From the NCBI GenBank assembly GCA_937959395.1, contig CALGLR010000107.1, forward strand, positions 1 to 38,302: DNA of 38,302 bases, written 5' to 3'. Position numbers and translations under genes: made by a program. The first letter of the stretch is position 1, and the number at the start of each line of letters is the position of its first letter. Under the pieces are notes generated by a model, which made no database searches, was not told the DNA's origin, and saw nothing but the letters and a program-made list of their open reading frames with translations. This document shows positions 9,910 to 18,743 of the stretch, piece by piece. Source of the DNA: an uncultured Flavobacteriaceae bacterium (GTDB taxonomy: Bacteria; Bacteroidota; Bacteroidia; Flavobacteriales; Flavobacteriaceae).

Positions 9910-11241
9910 ATGGATAAAAATAAATTAGAAAAATTGCAAGATTTTTGTAAAGTTCCAATTCATATGCAAATAGAAAAAGGTAAAAAAAATATTCATAACC
10001 TATCTGAATGGGATGAAGTTATAGATACAGAACCAACTTCATTAATAGCATATCAACCATTTGAAAAACTTCCAAACGATTTTATTATTGAGGGCCCAAA
10101 TCGTAATTTTTACATTAAGTTAGCTGAACTTCCTATAGAAGATAATGAACTATTTAAAGATTTATTCGAATTAATAACTATAGATAAACCACTAAAACAA
10201 CTAATTAAATTAGTCGAAAATGACCTTAAAGTTAGAAAGAGATATTTAAAAAAATTAAAAAAAAATAATTTCATAACTCTAGCTGCTGCTACTAATACAA
10301 GTATTAAATTATTACGTACAAAGTTTGAGATTAGTGTTAAAACATGGAATAATACAATTGTTAGAATAGCTGTTTTAAGCAAAGAAGAGGTGAAATTATT
10401 TTTTGGTATTCGCTCCTTAGATTTGAATTCGCAAAGAAAATTATTAAAGGATCTTTTAGGTGATTCGGGATTACACAATTATTCTTTAGATATAGTCGCT
10501 TCAAAAAAAGCATTTGAGCATTACGTAATTGCTGATGCTTATGGTTTAGCTATGGATTTTAATCCAGTAACTTTAAATGATATCAAAAAATTAAAAGATG
10601 AACTTCAATTATTACAAAATCAAGTTTCTATTCTTTCTCCAAGATTAGTTAAAGAGTTAGAATATCTTACTATTCAATTGATTGAAAAAGAAAAAACGCT
10701 AGACAAAATGCATGAGTATATTTTACGTCAATACGCAGATGATTACCCATTAGAAGATATTACAAATATATCTACTGATGTAATTGATAGTTTAAGAGAT
10801 AATGCTATTCGGGAAATGAGGAAACATTTAGTTTCAGACCCACAATTAAGCTGTATTAGTATACCTTTAACAAGAAAAAGAGAATACGACGAAATTGCAA
10901 CTTTAATAGCTTTAGCTCAAAGAGCAAAAACATTGCAGTTAATCAATCTGCCTTTTTACTTAAAAAATATAAATGTAAATTCTTCTCTGAAAAACATGAG
11001 GAGATCAGCTAAGGAATCAATTAGAGAATTAAAAAAGAAAGGGTATGTTTTTCATCATAGTGGGAAACTTTCTATTGATATAGATGGGGTTTTGATTAAT
11101 GAAATACAAATCATTGATAGAGTGGCACATCAATATTTTATTGATATTATAAGCGAATCCGTTTCGAGTATGAACGTTCTTTCACATGTAGGAGGAGCTT
11201 ATATTTATAGAAAATTCTATGGTTTAAATAAATATTGGTAA
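9910..11241 (+). CDS. Unknown helical protein (443 aa), third gene of the operon
   Basis: The ATG at 9910 (MDKNKLEKLQDF) lies 10 bp after the previous stop and is preferred. An in-frame ATG at 9853 would overlap the upstream gene by 47 bp and add a poor N-terminus. The protein is mostly alpha-helical and Lys/Glu/Leu-rich, with a basic stretch at ~115-130 (KVRKRYLKKLKKNN) and a likely coiled coil around 220-275 (LKDELQLLQNQVSILSP). It ends with a Gly/Tyr-rich tail (HVGGAYIYRKFYGLNKYW). There is no signal peptide, membrane segment or known motif. Its position in the operon suggests it works with the 1217- and 604-aa proteins. No terminator is seen after it. Confidence 0.8.
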   Translation: MDKNKLEKLQDFCKVPIHMQIEKGKKNIHNLSEWDEVIDTEPTSLIAYQPFEKLPNDFIIEGPNRNFYIKLAELPIEDNELFKDLFELITIDKPLKQLIKLVENDLKVRKRYLKKLKKNNFITLAAATNTSIKLLRTKFEISVKTWNNTIVRIAVLSKEEVKLFFGIRSLDLNSQRKLLKDLLGDSGLHNYSLDIVASKKAFEHYVIADAYGLAMDFNPVTLNDIKKLKDELQLLQNQVSILSPRLVKELEYLTIQLIEKEKTLDKMHEYILRQYADDYPLEDITNISTDVIDSLRDNAIREMRKHLVSDPQLSCISIPLTRKREYDEIATLIALAQRAKTLQLINLPFYLKNINVNSSLKNMRRSAKESIRELKKKGYVFHHSGKLSIDIDGVLINEIQIIDRVAHQYFIDIISESVSSMNVLSHVGGAYIYRKFYGLNKYW

Positions 11242-11374
11242 TATTAATTTATTTGTAAACGTAATATAACTTTTATATGTGAACTGTTTTTTTTAATTGA
11301 AAAAGAAAGAAGTATAATTAAATAACGACTTAATCTAAGTTTACAATAAATATTAGTAAATCCTAGTTTTTAAA

Positions 11375-12241
11375 ATGAGAAATATTGCTTTTACATTATT
11401 ACTTTTTGGAACAATTAATAGTTCTTACACCCAAAGCGCTTGGGTAAAATCTAAAGGAGAAGTCTACACGCAATTATCATTTAATGATATCTCTAACTAT
11501 ACCAGTATTTTTAATAAAAATGGGGGCGATTTATATCCCAGTAGAGCTATTACAGATAGAACGATACAGTGGTATACTGAATATGGATTAACAAGTAAGT
11601 TGACAGTATTAGTTTCAGTGCCTTTTAAGTTATTAAAAACAGGAGATTTAGTTCAAGAAAATAATAATCCTGTGACTATTGAAGAAGGAAATTATTCTAC
11701 ATTTGGTAATGTTAGCCTGGCGGCGCGTTACAAATTACCTAGTAAAAAATATGCAATCTCTACGCAATTACAATTAGATCTACCAACTAGCAGTTTTAAT
11801 GCTGTTACAGGATTACGATCGGGTCGAGAAACTTATACTATAACACCAACTATAGCAATAGGTAAGGGGACTGAGAATTTGTTTTTTCAATCTTTTACTG
11901 GAGTGTTTTTAAGAACGAACGATTATAGTAATGGTTTTCGGTTTTATGTAGAAGGCGGGAAGCGTTTTTTTAATCAGTTATGGGTGGTTGCTTTTGTTGA
12001 TGTTGTTGATTCTTTTGAAGATGGAAATGTGAGTGCTCCTATTCAAAATTTAGAAACATTTTTAAGTCTTAATGATAGTGAGTATGCCGGGTTTGGTTTA
12101 AAGTTTATTGAAGAATTAAATTCTAAATTTGGAATTACTGCAGCATTTGGTGGCGCATTTTCAGCACATTTAGAAGCGAAGAAAGCGTCATTTAATTTGG
12201 GCGTGTATTACAAGTTTAAAAAAGAACATATTGATCATTAA
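11375..12241 (+). CDS. Predicted outer-membrane beta-barrel protein
   Basis: A 288-residue protein with a Sec signal peptide (MRNIAFTLLLFGTINSSYTQ). The mature chain is made of alternating beta-strand patterns with frequent aromatic ends (EVYTQLSFNDISNYTSIF, WYTEYGLTSKLTVLVSVP, FGNVSLAARYKLP, YAISTQLQLDLP), as in outer-membrane barrels that resemble phenol-degradation MetA-type or transporter-like proteins. It ends in a strand (ASFNLGVYYKFKK), typical for such barrels. The substrate is unknown. It starts 133 bp after the three-gene operon and is probably a separate transcript. Confidence 0.75.
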   Translation: MRNIAFTLLLFGTINSSYTQSAWVKSKGEVYTQLSFNDISNYTSIFNKNGGDLYPSRAITDRTIQWYTEYGLTSKLTVLVSVPFKLLKTGDLVQENNNPVTIEEGNYSTFGNVSLAARYKLPSKKYAISTQLQLDLPTSSFNAVTGLRSGRETYTITPTIAIGKGTENLFFQSFTGVFLRTNDYSNGFRFYVEGGKRFFNQLWVVAFVDVVDSFEDGNVSAPIQNLETFLSLNDSEYAGFGLKFIEELNSKFGITAAFGGAFSAHLEAKKASFNLGVYYKFKKEHIDH

Positions 12242-12612
12242 AGTAGAGAACGAGCCTCTTAAACAAGAATTTATAAAATAAAGTATTGTAAAGAAATAAG
12301 ACTGCTAAAACATCTTAAATATACAAATAATTTATAGAATTTAGTTTACTATAACACACAAGGTTATTTTAAGACTATTTAGAATTTTATAGACTAGGTT
12401 ATTGAGTAAAAAGAGACCTAGAGAAAAGTAACGGAAATTCATCATTAATTTACAGGCTCGTAAAAAAAGAATTCTATTTTTCAAGCTTTAATGTTTCATG
12501 ATTTTAATTAAAGGAAATTAATTTATTTTATGTTTCCTTTAATTTATAAGAATAATAGTATTAAATTATATATTCAAAGCTTCGCAAAACACACTAACTA
12601 AAATTCAATAAA
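12242..12612. other. Intergenic region (371 bp) without a gene
   Basis: AT-rich, with no coding frame worth naming. The only structure seen is the 12-bp inverted repeat at 12506-12544 described separately. A promoter for the DUF2807 gene should lie in its right half, but no convincing TTG/TAnnTTTG pair was picked out. Confidence 0.6.
12506..12544. repeat. Perfect 12-bp inverted repeat
   Basis: AATTAAAGGAAA at 12506-12517 is exactly complementary to TTTCCTTTAATT at 12533-12544, with a 15-nt loop. It lies 265 bp after the barrel gene and 68 bp before the DUF2807 gene. It may be a weak terminator or an operator for the downstream gene. Confidence 0.45.
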
Positions 12613-13440
12613 ATGAAAAAACAGCTACTTATTATACTCTTGCTCGCCTTTAGTCCGCTACTAATTGCTCAAAAAAAACCAAAAATAAAAGGAAATAAAC
12701 AAGTCGTTGATATTACAAAAGCTATCGAAAACGATTTTTCAACCATAGAGATCATGGATGATTTAGATATAGAGATTCAACAAGGTTTTAGTAATATAGC
12801 TTCTCTTAAGGCTGACCAGAATTTGGTCGATGTTATTAAGTTTGTAGTGATTGATAGTGTTCTAAAAGTGTCTACAACACATAAAATAAAAAGTAAAAAG
12901 AAGATGGAAATTAATCTTACCATAAAAAGCATTGAAAAAATAACGCTTAGAGGCAGTTCTAAAATTAATGGAGTAGGTAAGATTGTTTCTGACTCCCTTT
13001 TGTTAGTGGGTTACGACTCTAGTCGATTTAATTTCGATATTGAAACCTCTCATTTTCAAACCATGCTTTACAATAATTCTGGAGGACGTGTAACAGTTAA
13101 AGCAAATAAAGCAACAATAGTATTAAACGACAGGACAGATTTAGATGCTTACTTAATTGCAGAAGAAGGGAATGTTATTTTAAACAAATCTTCGCAACTT
13201 AATTTTGACGGTGAGTTAGAAATGGTGAATTTTACTTTAAAAGAAACATCTGAATTAAATGCTAAAAAAATGAAAGTATCTAATGCAAAGCTAACGACTT
13301 CTAACTCTTCAGATGTTTATATCTATGCCAGTAAAAATTTAGAATTATATGCTCAGGGGAAAAGTAACATTTATATATACGGAAATCCAAAAATGGAAGT
13401 AAAAGGACTTGCTGGGAAATCAAAAATTATTAAAAGATAA
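12613..13440 (+). CDS. Head-GIN domain (DUF2807) secreted protein
   Basis: Signal peptide MKKQLLIILLLAFSPLLIAQ, then a 250-residue beta-helical DUF2807 domain. The family's signs are present: a start with 'FSTIEIMDDLDIEIQQG', repeated short strands around Ser/Gly (ITLRGSSKINGVGKI), and a C-terminal SSDVYIYASKNLELYAQG followed by SNIYIYGNPKM. Members are exported, predicted to sit at the cell envelope, and sometimes called putative autotransporter adhesins without direct proof. Its stop codon is only 2 bp from the stop of the convergent lipoprotein gene, with no terminator between them. Confidence 0.88.
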   Translation: MKKQLLIILLLAFSPLLIAQKKPKIKGNKQVVDITKAIENDFSTIEIMDDLDIEIQQGFSNIASLKADQNLVDVIKFVVIDSVLKVSTTHKIKSKKKMEINLTIKSIEKITLRGSSKINGVGKIVSDSLLLVGYDSSRFNFDIETSHFQTMLYNNSGGRVTVKANKATIVLNDRTDLDAYLIAEEGNVILNKSSQLNFDGELEMVNFTLKETSELNAKKMKVSNAKLTTSNSSDVYIYASKNLELYAQGKSNIYIYGNPKMEVKGLAGKSKIIKR

Positions 13441-13442
13441 GA

Positions 13443-14018
13443 TTAATATTTACCTCCTAGAGCAATTCTCATTTTACCTTCTTGATAATAAATAATAAAA
13501 GGAATTTTTTCTAAAGTACATTTTGGTTCGATAGTAAATTGGATTACTCCGGAAACTAGAAAATTTGATTGTGATTTAACTTGTAATTGCTGATTATATG
13601 TTGTGTTTTCTCTTACCCAATTTACTGGTCCATTCACAAAAGGATGAGGATCATATTCTTCAACTGAAAGCGGTGTTTCAATAAGTTTAGTAATTTGTTC
13701 TATATGCCCTTCATCTTTAATAACAAGACTAAAGATACCTGTGAAATCTCCTTTAGAATTTGGAGACACATAATAAGAGTCGTTTTTCAATTTCATATTA
13801 ATAACAAGATCATGAATATCGTTTTTTAAGGGATTGATTTCAAGTTTTAATTCATAAAGGTCTGTTGTAACTATTGCTTTTTTTTCAACAGTTTTTAATT
13901 GAGGTCCAAATACTGGTGCATCTACTTCAATACTTGCAAATGCCATTTGAGGTTGTTGTTTTCCTGAGTTACAGCTCGTTCCTAATACTAATACAATCAA
14001 AATTATAAATTTGTACAT
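13443..14018 (-). CDS. Lipoprotein of unknown function
   Basis: A 191-residue protein with a lipoprotein signal peptide and lipobox LGTSC (Cys ~16). The mature part is beta-rich (LYELKLEINPL, YYVSPNSKGDFTGIFSLVI, IQFTIEPKCTLEKIPFIIYY). No known domain is recognised. It is divergent from the membrane-anchored regulator at 14167. The 148-bp region between them carries phased TGTnAA boxes, one overlapping this gene's likely -33 element, so it may be that regulator's target or sensing partner. Confidence 0.78.
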   Translation of the reverse strand: MYKFIILIVLVLGTSCNSGKQQPQMAFASIEVDAPVFGPQLKTVEKKAIVTTDLYELKLEINPLKNDIHDLVINMKLKNDSYYVSPNSKGDFTGIFSLVIKDEGHIEQITKLIETPLSVEEYDPHPFVNGPVNWVRENTTYNQQLQVKSQSNFLVSGVIQFTIEPKCTLEKIPFIIYYQEGKMRIALGGKY

Positions 14019-14066
14019 TTCCTTATGTTTTTATAATTAACAATTCGTTTTTCATTATTGATAGTA

Positions 14067-14100
14067 TAAAATTAGAGGAGACTTTGTAAATAAGTGTCAA
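14067..14100 (-). promoter_or_regulatory. Candidate promoter of the lipoprotein gene
   Basis: Read on the minus strand, TTG (14098-14100, within TTGACA) is followed after 23 bp by TAATTTTA (14067-14074). That is one base off the Bacteroidota -7 consensus TAnnTTTG at an allowed spacing. The -33 element coincides with the TGTCAA box at 14095-14100, which could allow regulation by a bound winged-helix protein. Confidence 0.35.
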
Positions 14101-14132
14101 AAGAATGTAAAAGAAGTGTGAACAATTGTAAA
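14085..14132 (+). promoter_or_regulatory. Phased array of TGTnAA boxes (candidate operator for the OmpR-type regulator)
   Basis: TGTAAA (14085), TGTCAA (14095), TGTAAA (14106), TGTGAA (14117) and TGTAAA (14127) recur at 10, 11, 11 and 10 bp on the same strand, one helical turn apart. Tandem half-sites on one DNA face are how OmpR/PhoB winged-helix proteins bind. The array sits 35-82 bp before the regulator's start codon and just above the divergent lipoprotein promoter. Part of the regularity could be chance, because TGTAAA is common in AT-rich DNA. Confidence 0.5.
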
Positions 14133-14166
14133 AAGTCATGAAATTGTATGTTCTTTACAAGTAACT

Positions 14167-15066
14167 ATGAGTAAAAATATCACCTATTTATTTAAAAGTT
14201 TCGTTATTCTTATTTTTGTTGCTTTGCAATTATCATGTACAAGTGATACATTAGAAGATCGATATCCAGAAACAATAAAAGTGTCTTTGCGTAATGTTGG
14301 GCATCATTTATTGTTAGAAAATAAAGATTCCACATCTTTAGTAAAACCAATAGTTTCTTTACATGAACTAAAATATCAATTATCGTTTGAAAGCGAGTTG
14401 GTAATTCAACCAGAACGTTTAGTCGCTTTAATTAAAACTAATTTTGAGAAAGCGAATTTGCCACAGCATTATATTGTAGAGGTGGTACAGTGTGAAGATA
14501 ATGAAGTCGCATACAGTTACTATTCAAGGCATGATACTACTGAAAAAGGCATTATTCCTTATACTATTGAAGAAAGTATTATTCCTTGTGAAGGAAGATC
14601 TTTACCAAAATCATGTTATTTAATTAACGTTCGATTTACAGCATTACCAAGTACAACAACTAATTATTCATGGGTTTTATATCTTTTAGTTTTTGTTAGT
14701 TTATTTATGTTAAGTCTTTTCATTTACAAAAGAAAAACAAGTAGCTCTTCTAAAACAAGCCAAGATTCCGATTTCAAATCTATTGGGAAGTTTAAATTTT
14801 ATCCAGAGCAAAATAAATTGATAAGACAATCTACAGAGATTGGCTTATCAAAAAAAGAATGTGAATTACTCGTTCTCCTAGCTGCAGAACCTAATCAGGT
14901 TATTAAACGGGATATTTTAACTAAAAAAGTGTGGGAAGACAATGGCGTAATTGTAGGCAGAAGTTTAGATACTTACATTTCTAGATTACGTAAGAAGCTT
15001 CAGGAAGATACGTCCTTAAAAATAACGAATGTTCATGGTATTGGATATAAACTCGAGGTTCTTTAG
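14167..15066 (+). CDS. Transmembrane one-component regulator with C-terminal OmpR-type winged helix
   Basis: Residues ~8-24 form an N-terminal hydrophobic signal or anchor (FVILIFVALQLSC, not a canonical lipobox). Residues ~25-165 are a predicted periplasmic sensor region of unknown fold. A single membrane helix lies at ~169-187 (WVLYLLVFVSLFMLSLFIY), followed by basic residues. Residues ~203-299 are a Trans_reg_C/OmpR winged helix (SKKECELLVLLAAEPNQVI, LDTYISRLRKKLQED, ITNVHGIGYKLEV). No receiver or kinase domain is present, so it would couple envelope sensing directly to DNA binding, like ToxR/CadC but with the DNA-binding domain at the other end. It is divergent from a lipoprotein gene and likely autoregulated through the phased boxes upstream. 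Confidence 0.88.
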   Translation: MSKNITYLFKSFVILIFVALQLSCTSDTLEDRYPETIKVSLRNVGHHLLLENKDSTSLVKPIVSLHELKYQLSFESELVIQPERLVALIKTNFEKANLPQHYIVEVVQCEDNEVAYSYYSRHDTTEKGIIPYTIEESIIPCEGRSLPKSCYLINVRFTALPSTTTNYSWVLYLLVFVSLFMLSLFIYKRKTSSSSKTSQDSDFKSIGKFKFYPEQNKLIRQSTEIGLSKKECELLVLLAAEPNQVIKRDILTKKVWEDNGVIVGRSLDTYISRLRKKLQEDTSLKITNVHGIGYKLEVL

Positions 15067-15246
15067 TCTTTTTAACCTTAAAACAGTATTACTTAAAAGG
15101 GGCGATGACTAATTTCATTATTAAGATACGTACCATTCAAAATAGTAAACATTTTAATAGAAATAATAATAAAAGTGATAATAAGCTATAATTTAATTTA
15201 TTAACACCATATTTGCAAAATAATATTAACAATAAATTACATTACA

Positions 15247-15438
15247 ATGAGTAAAGGAACAGTAAAATTTTTCAACGACGCTAAAGGTTTTGGATTCATC
15301 ACTGAAGAAGGAGTTGAAAAAGACCACTTCGTACACATTTCTGGATTAGTAGACGAAATCAGAGAAGGTGACGAAGTAACATTTGATCTTCAAGAAGGAA
15401 ACAAAGGATTAAATGCAGTAAACGTAAAAGTGAACTAA
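15247..15438 (+). CDS. Cold-shock protein, CspA family (copy 1)
   Basis: A 63-residue single cold-shock domain with RNP1 KGFGFI and RNP2-like HFVHI. It binds single-stranded RNA/DNA and is expected to act as an RNA chaperone. It differs from the second copy at 21975 at only four residues (positions in DEVTFDLQ and the last residue). A CATATTTG at 15208-15215 upstream is one base off the -7 consensus, but no good -33 was found. It has its own terminator, so it is probably monocistronic. Confidence 0.96.
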   Translation: MSKGTVKFFNDAKGFGFITEEGVEKDHFVHISGLVDEIREGDEVTFDLQEGNKGLNAVNVKVN

Positions 15439-15465
15439 AAATATATTCATATATTTTCAAAAAAG

Positions 15466-15487
15466 AGCCCATCTTAACCGATGGGCT
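15466..15487 (+). terminator. Intrinsic terminator after csp copy 1
   Basis: AGCCCATC (15466-15473) pairs with GATGGGCT (15480-15487) over a 6-nt loop, preceded by a run of A and followed by TTTTTT. It starts 28 bp after the csp stop codon. Confidence 0.9.
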
Positions 15488-15559
15488 TTTTTATTACACA
15501 ATACCTAAAGTAAATCCATTAAAAAGAAGTAATTTCGCGCCAAATTAAAAGACCTGATT

Positions 15560-16012
15560 ATGAAGCGTATAAGTGAATACAAGAAATTATTTGAAGTAGA
15601 AAAAGAAATCGATCTTAAATTACTTAAAAAAAGCTACCGAAATTTAGTAAAAGAATGGCACCCCGATAAATTTCAAGATGGAGATGCGGCTCAAGAAGAA
15701 GCAGAAATACAAAGCCGAAGAATTATAGATGGTTATCACTTCTTAGTGAGCATGGCTCCAGAAACTAAAAAACAAAATTTAGCTGCTTACACAGAAACCA
15801 TTACGAGTTCTCCAATAGAAGATTATCAACACAAAGGATTACTACTAGAGATTACCTTCACAGATGGTACCACTTATGAATATTTTGGTGTTACAAAATC
15901 GGTTTATATCAAAATGGTAAATGCTGCTAATCTTAATCGTTTCGCTAAACGAAGTATTTATCCAAAATATACTTACCGAAAATCTAAACGTACGCTTCAA
16001 GAAACGAGCTAA
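15560..16012 (+). CDS. J-domain protein with C-terminal KTSC domain
   Basis: The N-terminal ~65 residues are a J-domain with the essential HPD tripeptide (residues 34-36, in YRNLVKEWHPDKF), which stimulates Hsp70 ATPase. Residues ~88-145 match the KTSC domain (LLLEITFTDGTTYEYFGVTKSVY, then RFAKRSIYPKYTYRK). This domain is also found at the end of some lysyl-tRNA synthetases and has been suggested to bind RNA. At 150 residues it has no Zn-finger or DnaJ C-terminal substrate domains. It lies just upstream of two RNA helicase genes, in line with a role in RNA handling. A second, stand-alone KTSC protein is encoded at 27414. Confidence 0.88.
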   Translation: MKRISEYKKLFEVEKEIDLKLLKKSYRNLVKEWHPDKFQDGDAAQEEAEIQSRRIIDGYHFLVSMAPETKKQNLAAYTETITSSPIEDYQHKGLLLEITFTDGTTYEYFGVTKSVYIKMVNAANLNRFAKRSIYPKYTYRKSKRTLQETS

Positions 16013-16055
16013 AAATAAGACTAATGGTATATTATTTAATAAGAAATAGAATTAA

Positions 16056-17411
16056 ATGATTAAAAGTATGACTGAGACATTTTTAGATTTAGGTGTAAAT
16101 TCTTTATTAGTAAAGGCTTTAGACGCTTTAGATATTAAGAATCCAACACCTATTCAAGGAAAGGTAATTCCTGTTATCTTAAACCAAAAAGACGATGTTG
16201 TTGCTTTAGCCCAAACCGGAACCGGTAAAACGGCCGCTTTTGGCTTACCATTATTACAATTAATTAATTTAGAAAACAATAATATTCAAGCAGTAATTTT
16301 AGCTCCAACTAGGGAGTTAGGACAACAAATTCATAACAATTTAGAATCGTATGCAGCGCATAGCCCTAAGATATCTATAGCTTGCATTTGTGGTGGCGTT
16401 CCCATAAAACCTCAAATAGAACGTTTAAAAGAAGACACACATATTATTGTTGCTACACCAGGACGTTTGGCAGATTTAGTTAAACGTGAAGCTATAAATA
16501 TTAAAAACATTTCTTATTTCATTTTAGATGAAGCCGATGAGATGGTAAGTGCTTTAAAAGAAGGGTTAGATCTCATTATAAAAGAAATACCTAAATCTAG
16601 GAGAACCTTACTTTTTACAGCTACAATGTCTGGAACCATAAAACAATTGGTTCAGAATTACATGTCAAAGCATGTTATTCAAATAGAAGCAGATAGAGCT
16701 ACAGTTGGTCATCAAGGCATAGATCACCAATATGTCGTTGTAGAACCTATAGAAAAACTAGAAGTATTACTTCATTTTTTAAATTCTAAAGAAGGAGAAA
16801 GGGGTATTATATTTTGTAAAACGAAAGCAGCCGTTAATAAATTAGCAAAGAACCTCGCTATTAATAAATTCTCTTCTGGTGCCATACATGGTAGTTTAAC
16901 ACAAGGCATTCGAGATCGTATTATGGGACAGTTTAGAGAAGGTTATATTGATATTTTAGTGGCTACAGATTTGGCAGCACGTGGTATTGATGTCAAAGAA
17001 ATCTCTTATGTTGTAAATTATCATTTACCAGATACTTACGATGCTTATGTACACCGAAGCGGACGAACAGCTAGAGCAGGAGCAAAAGGGCAATCGTTAA
17101 CTATTATTCAAAAAGAAGAAATTGAAGATATTGCCGACTTCGAAACAGAGTTGGATATCGTTTTCAAACGGTTTAAAAAGGCCGATGCTAAAAGTATTGA
17201 AGAAAATAATGGGTTATTATGGGCTAAGAAAATATTTAAAACAAAGCCTAATCGTGAGGTTTCCGAAGATTTTAAAGCAAAAATCAAAACGATATTTCAT
17301 CATTTAACTAAAGAAGAGCTGGTAGACAAGATATTAGCCAATTATTTGGCTCAAAAATCTATAGCTAACACAAAACCAGACGGGCCTCGAAAGAAAGGGA
17401 GTAAGAAATAG
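16056..17411 (+). CDS. DEAD-box RNA helicase
   Basis: A 451-residue DEAD-box helicase with every core motif: Q-motif region (PTPIQ), motif I AQTGTGKT (52-59), Ia PTRELG, Ib TPGR, II DEAD (158-161), III TAT, IV IIFCKT, V ATDLAARGID and VI HRSGRTAR (~333-340). The ~85-residue tail ends in a basic segment (GPRKKGSKK) that may help RNA binding. It most likely unwinds RNA duplexes in ribosome assembly or cold adaptation. An in-frame ATG at 16068 (MTETFLDLG) is an equally plausible start. The next helicase begins 2 bp after its stop, so the pair is surely co-transcribed. Confidence 0.95.
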   Translation: MIKSMTETFLDLGVNSLLVKALDALDIKNPTPIQGKVIPVILNQKDDVVALAQTGTGKTAAFGLPLLQLINLENNNIQAVILAPTRELGQQIHNNLESYAAHSPKISIACICGGVPIKPQIERLKEDTHIIVATPGRLADLVKREAINIKNISYFILDEADEMVSALKEGLDLIIKEIPKSRRTLLFTATMSGTIKQLVQNYMSKHVIQIEADRATVGHQGIDHQYVVVEPIEKLEVLLHFLNSKEGERGIIFCKTKAAVNKLAKNLAINKFSSGAIHGSLTQGIRDRIMGQFREGYIDILVATDLAARGIDVKEISYVVNYHLPDTYDAYVHRSGRTARAGAKGQSLTIIQKEEIEDIADFETELDIVFKRFKKADAKSIEENNGLLWAKKIFKTKPNREVSEDFKAKIKTIFHHLTKEELVDKILANYLAQKSIANTKPDGPRKKGSKK

Positions 17412-17413
17412 AT

Positions 17414-18739
17414 ATGGCAAATAACATCAAAGCGCAGCAAGATATTCTTGAGAAATTAAAAATTTATAGCTTAAATCCAATGCAGGAAGAAGCTTTGGGT
17501 ATTATTAAAGAGAATACGAACACTATTCTATTATCTCCTACTGGAACGGGTAAAACTTTGGCCTTTTTATTACCATTGTTAGAACAATTAGATCCAGAAT
17601 CTAAAGAAGTACAAGCGCTCATTATAGTGCCTTCTAGAGAGCTTGCCATACAAATTGAACACGTTATAAGAGAAATGGGTTCTGGTTATAAAGCCAATGC
17701 TATTTATGGTGGTAGAGCAATTTCAAAAGATAAAATAGAACTTAAACATACGCCTAGTATTTTAATTGGTACTCCAGGAAGATTAGCAGATCATATTGAA
17801 CAAGAACGTTTTACAACTAAAAATATCAAAACATTAGTTATTGATGAATTTGATATTTCAATTGAAGTAGGAGCAGGAGGTGAGATGAAAACTATAATGG
17901 GATATTTAAATAATGTATCCAAACGCATTTTAACTTCTGCTACAGAAGGTACTGTCATTCCAAGTTACTTAAGAATGGCAAATGCTATAACATTAAATTT
18001 TTTAAAAGAGAAGGCAAGCTCTAAATTAGTTATGAAAACAGTGCTTTCTCCTTCTAAAAATAAGCATAACACGTTATTAAATTTATTAAATCATGTAGGT
18101 AATAATCCAGGTATTGTGTTTTGTAATACCAAAGAAAGTATTGAAGATCTAAGTCGCTTTTTAGATAAAAAGAAAATAGCGCATACTTGCTTTTATGGAG
18201 GTATGGAGCAAAAAGAACGCGAACGCGCTTTAATAAAATTAAGAAATGGTAGTGTTTCTCTTCTTGTTGCTAGTGATTTAGCATCTCGTGGAATCGATAT
18301 TCCAGAGATGAAATATATTATTCATTACGAAGTCCCAAGTGCGTATCAAGAATATATCCATAGAAATGGTAGAACGGCTAGAGTTAATTCTAAAGGCACC
18401 GCTTATTTAATAAAAGGAGCTAAAGAAGTTTTTCCTGAGTTTATAGAAAAATCGAAAGTGCTAAGCCTTTCAGTTTCCAAAGAAAATAAAACACAATTGA
18501 AACCGCAACATTGGACTACTCTATTTATTTCTGGCGGACGAAAAGATAAAATATCTAAAGGAGATATTGCTGGTTTGTTTTTTAAACAAGGTCATATTAA
18601 TAAAGACCAATTGGGTGTTATTGAATTGAAACAAGATTGTGCTTTTGTTGCTGTTCCTGTTAGTATTGCTAATGCTTTAGTTGATCAACTCAATAATACA
18701 CGTTTAAAAAAGAAAAAGGTAAGGGTTACAATAGTTTAA
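17414..18739 (+). CDS. DEAD-box-like RNA helicase with DEFD motif II and DbpA-type C-terminal domain
   Basis: A 441-residue helicase with motif I SPTGTGKT (41-48), Ia PSRELA, Ib TPGR, II DEFD (144-147) instead of [29 protein letters not shown] and [10 protein letters not shown] (~316-323). The first two acidic residues and the final Asp of motif II are kept; only Ala is replaced by Phe. The last ~75 residues ([20 protein letters not shown]..., ending [10 protein letters not shown]) resemble the DbpA RNA-binding domain that recognises 23S rRNA. Ribosome assembly is therefore the likely role. It is coupled to the helicase before it and lies 4 bp from the dehydrogenase after it. Confidence 0.93.
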   Translation: MANNIKAQQDILEKLKIYSLNPMQEEALGIIKENTNTILLSPTGTGKTLAFLLPLLEQLDPESKEVQALIIVPSRELAIQIEHVIREMGSGYKANAIYGGRAISKDKIELKHTPSILIGTPGRLADHIEQERFTTKNIKTLVIDEFDISIEVGAGGEMKTIMGYLNNVSKRILTSATEGTVIPSYLRMANAITLNFLKEKASSKLVMKTVLSPSKNKHNTLLNLLNHVGNNPGIVFCNTKESIEDLSRFLDKKKIAHTCFYGGMEQKERERALIKLRNGSVSLLVASDLASRGIDIPEMKYIIHYEVPSAYQEYIHRNGRTARVNSKGTAYLIKGAKEVFPEFIEKSKVLSLSVSKENKTQLKPQHWTTLFISGGRKDKISKGDIAGLFFKQGHINKDQLGVIELKQDCAFVAVPVSIANALVDQLNNTRLKKKKVRVTIV

Positions 18740-18743
18740 TCAT

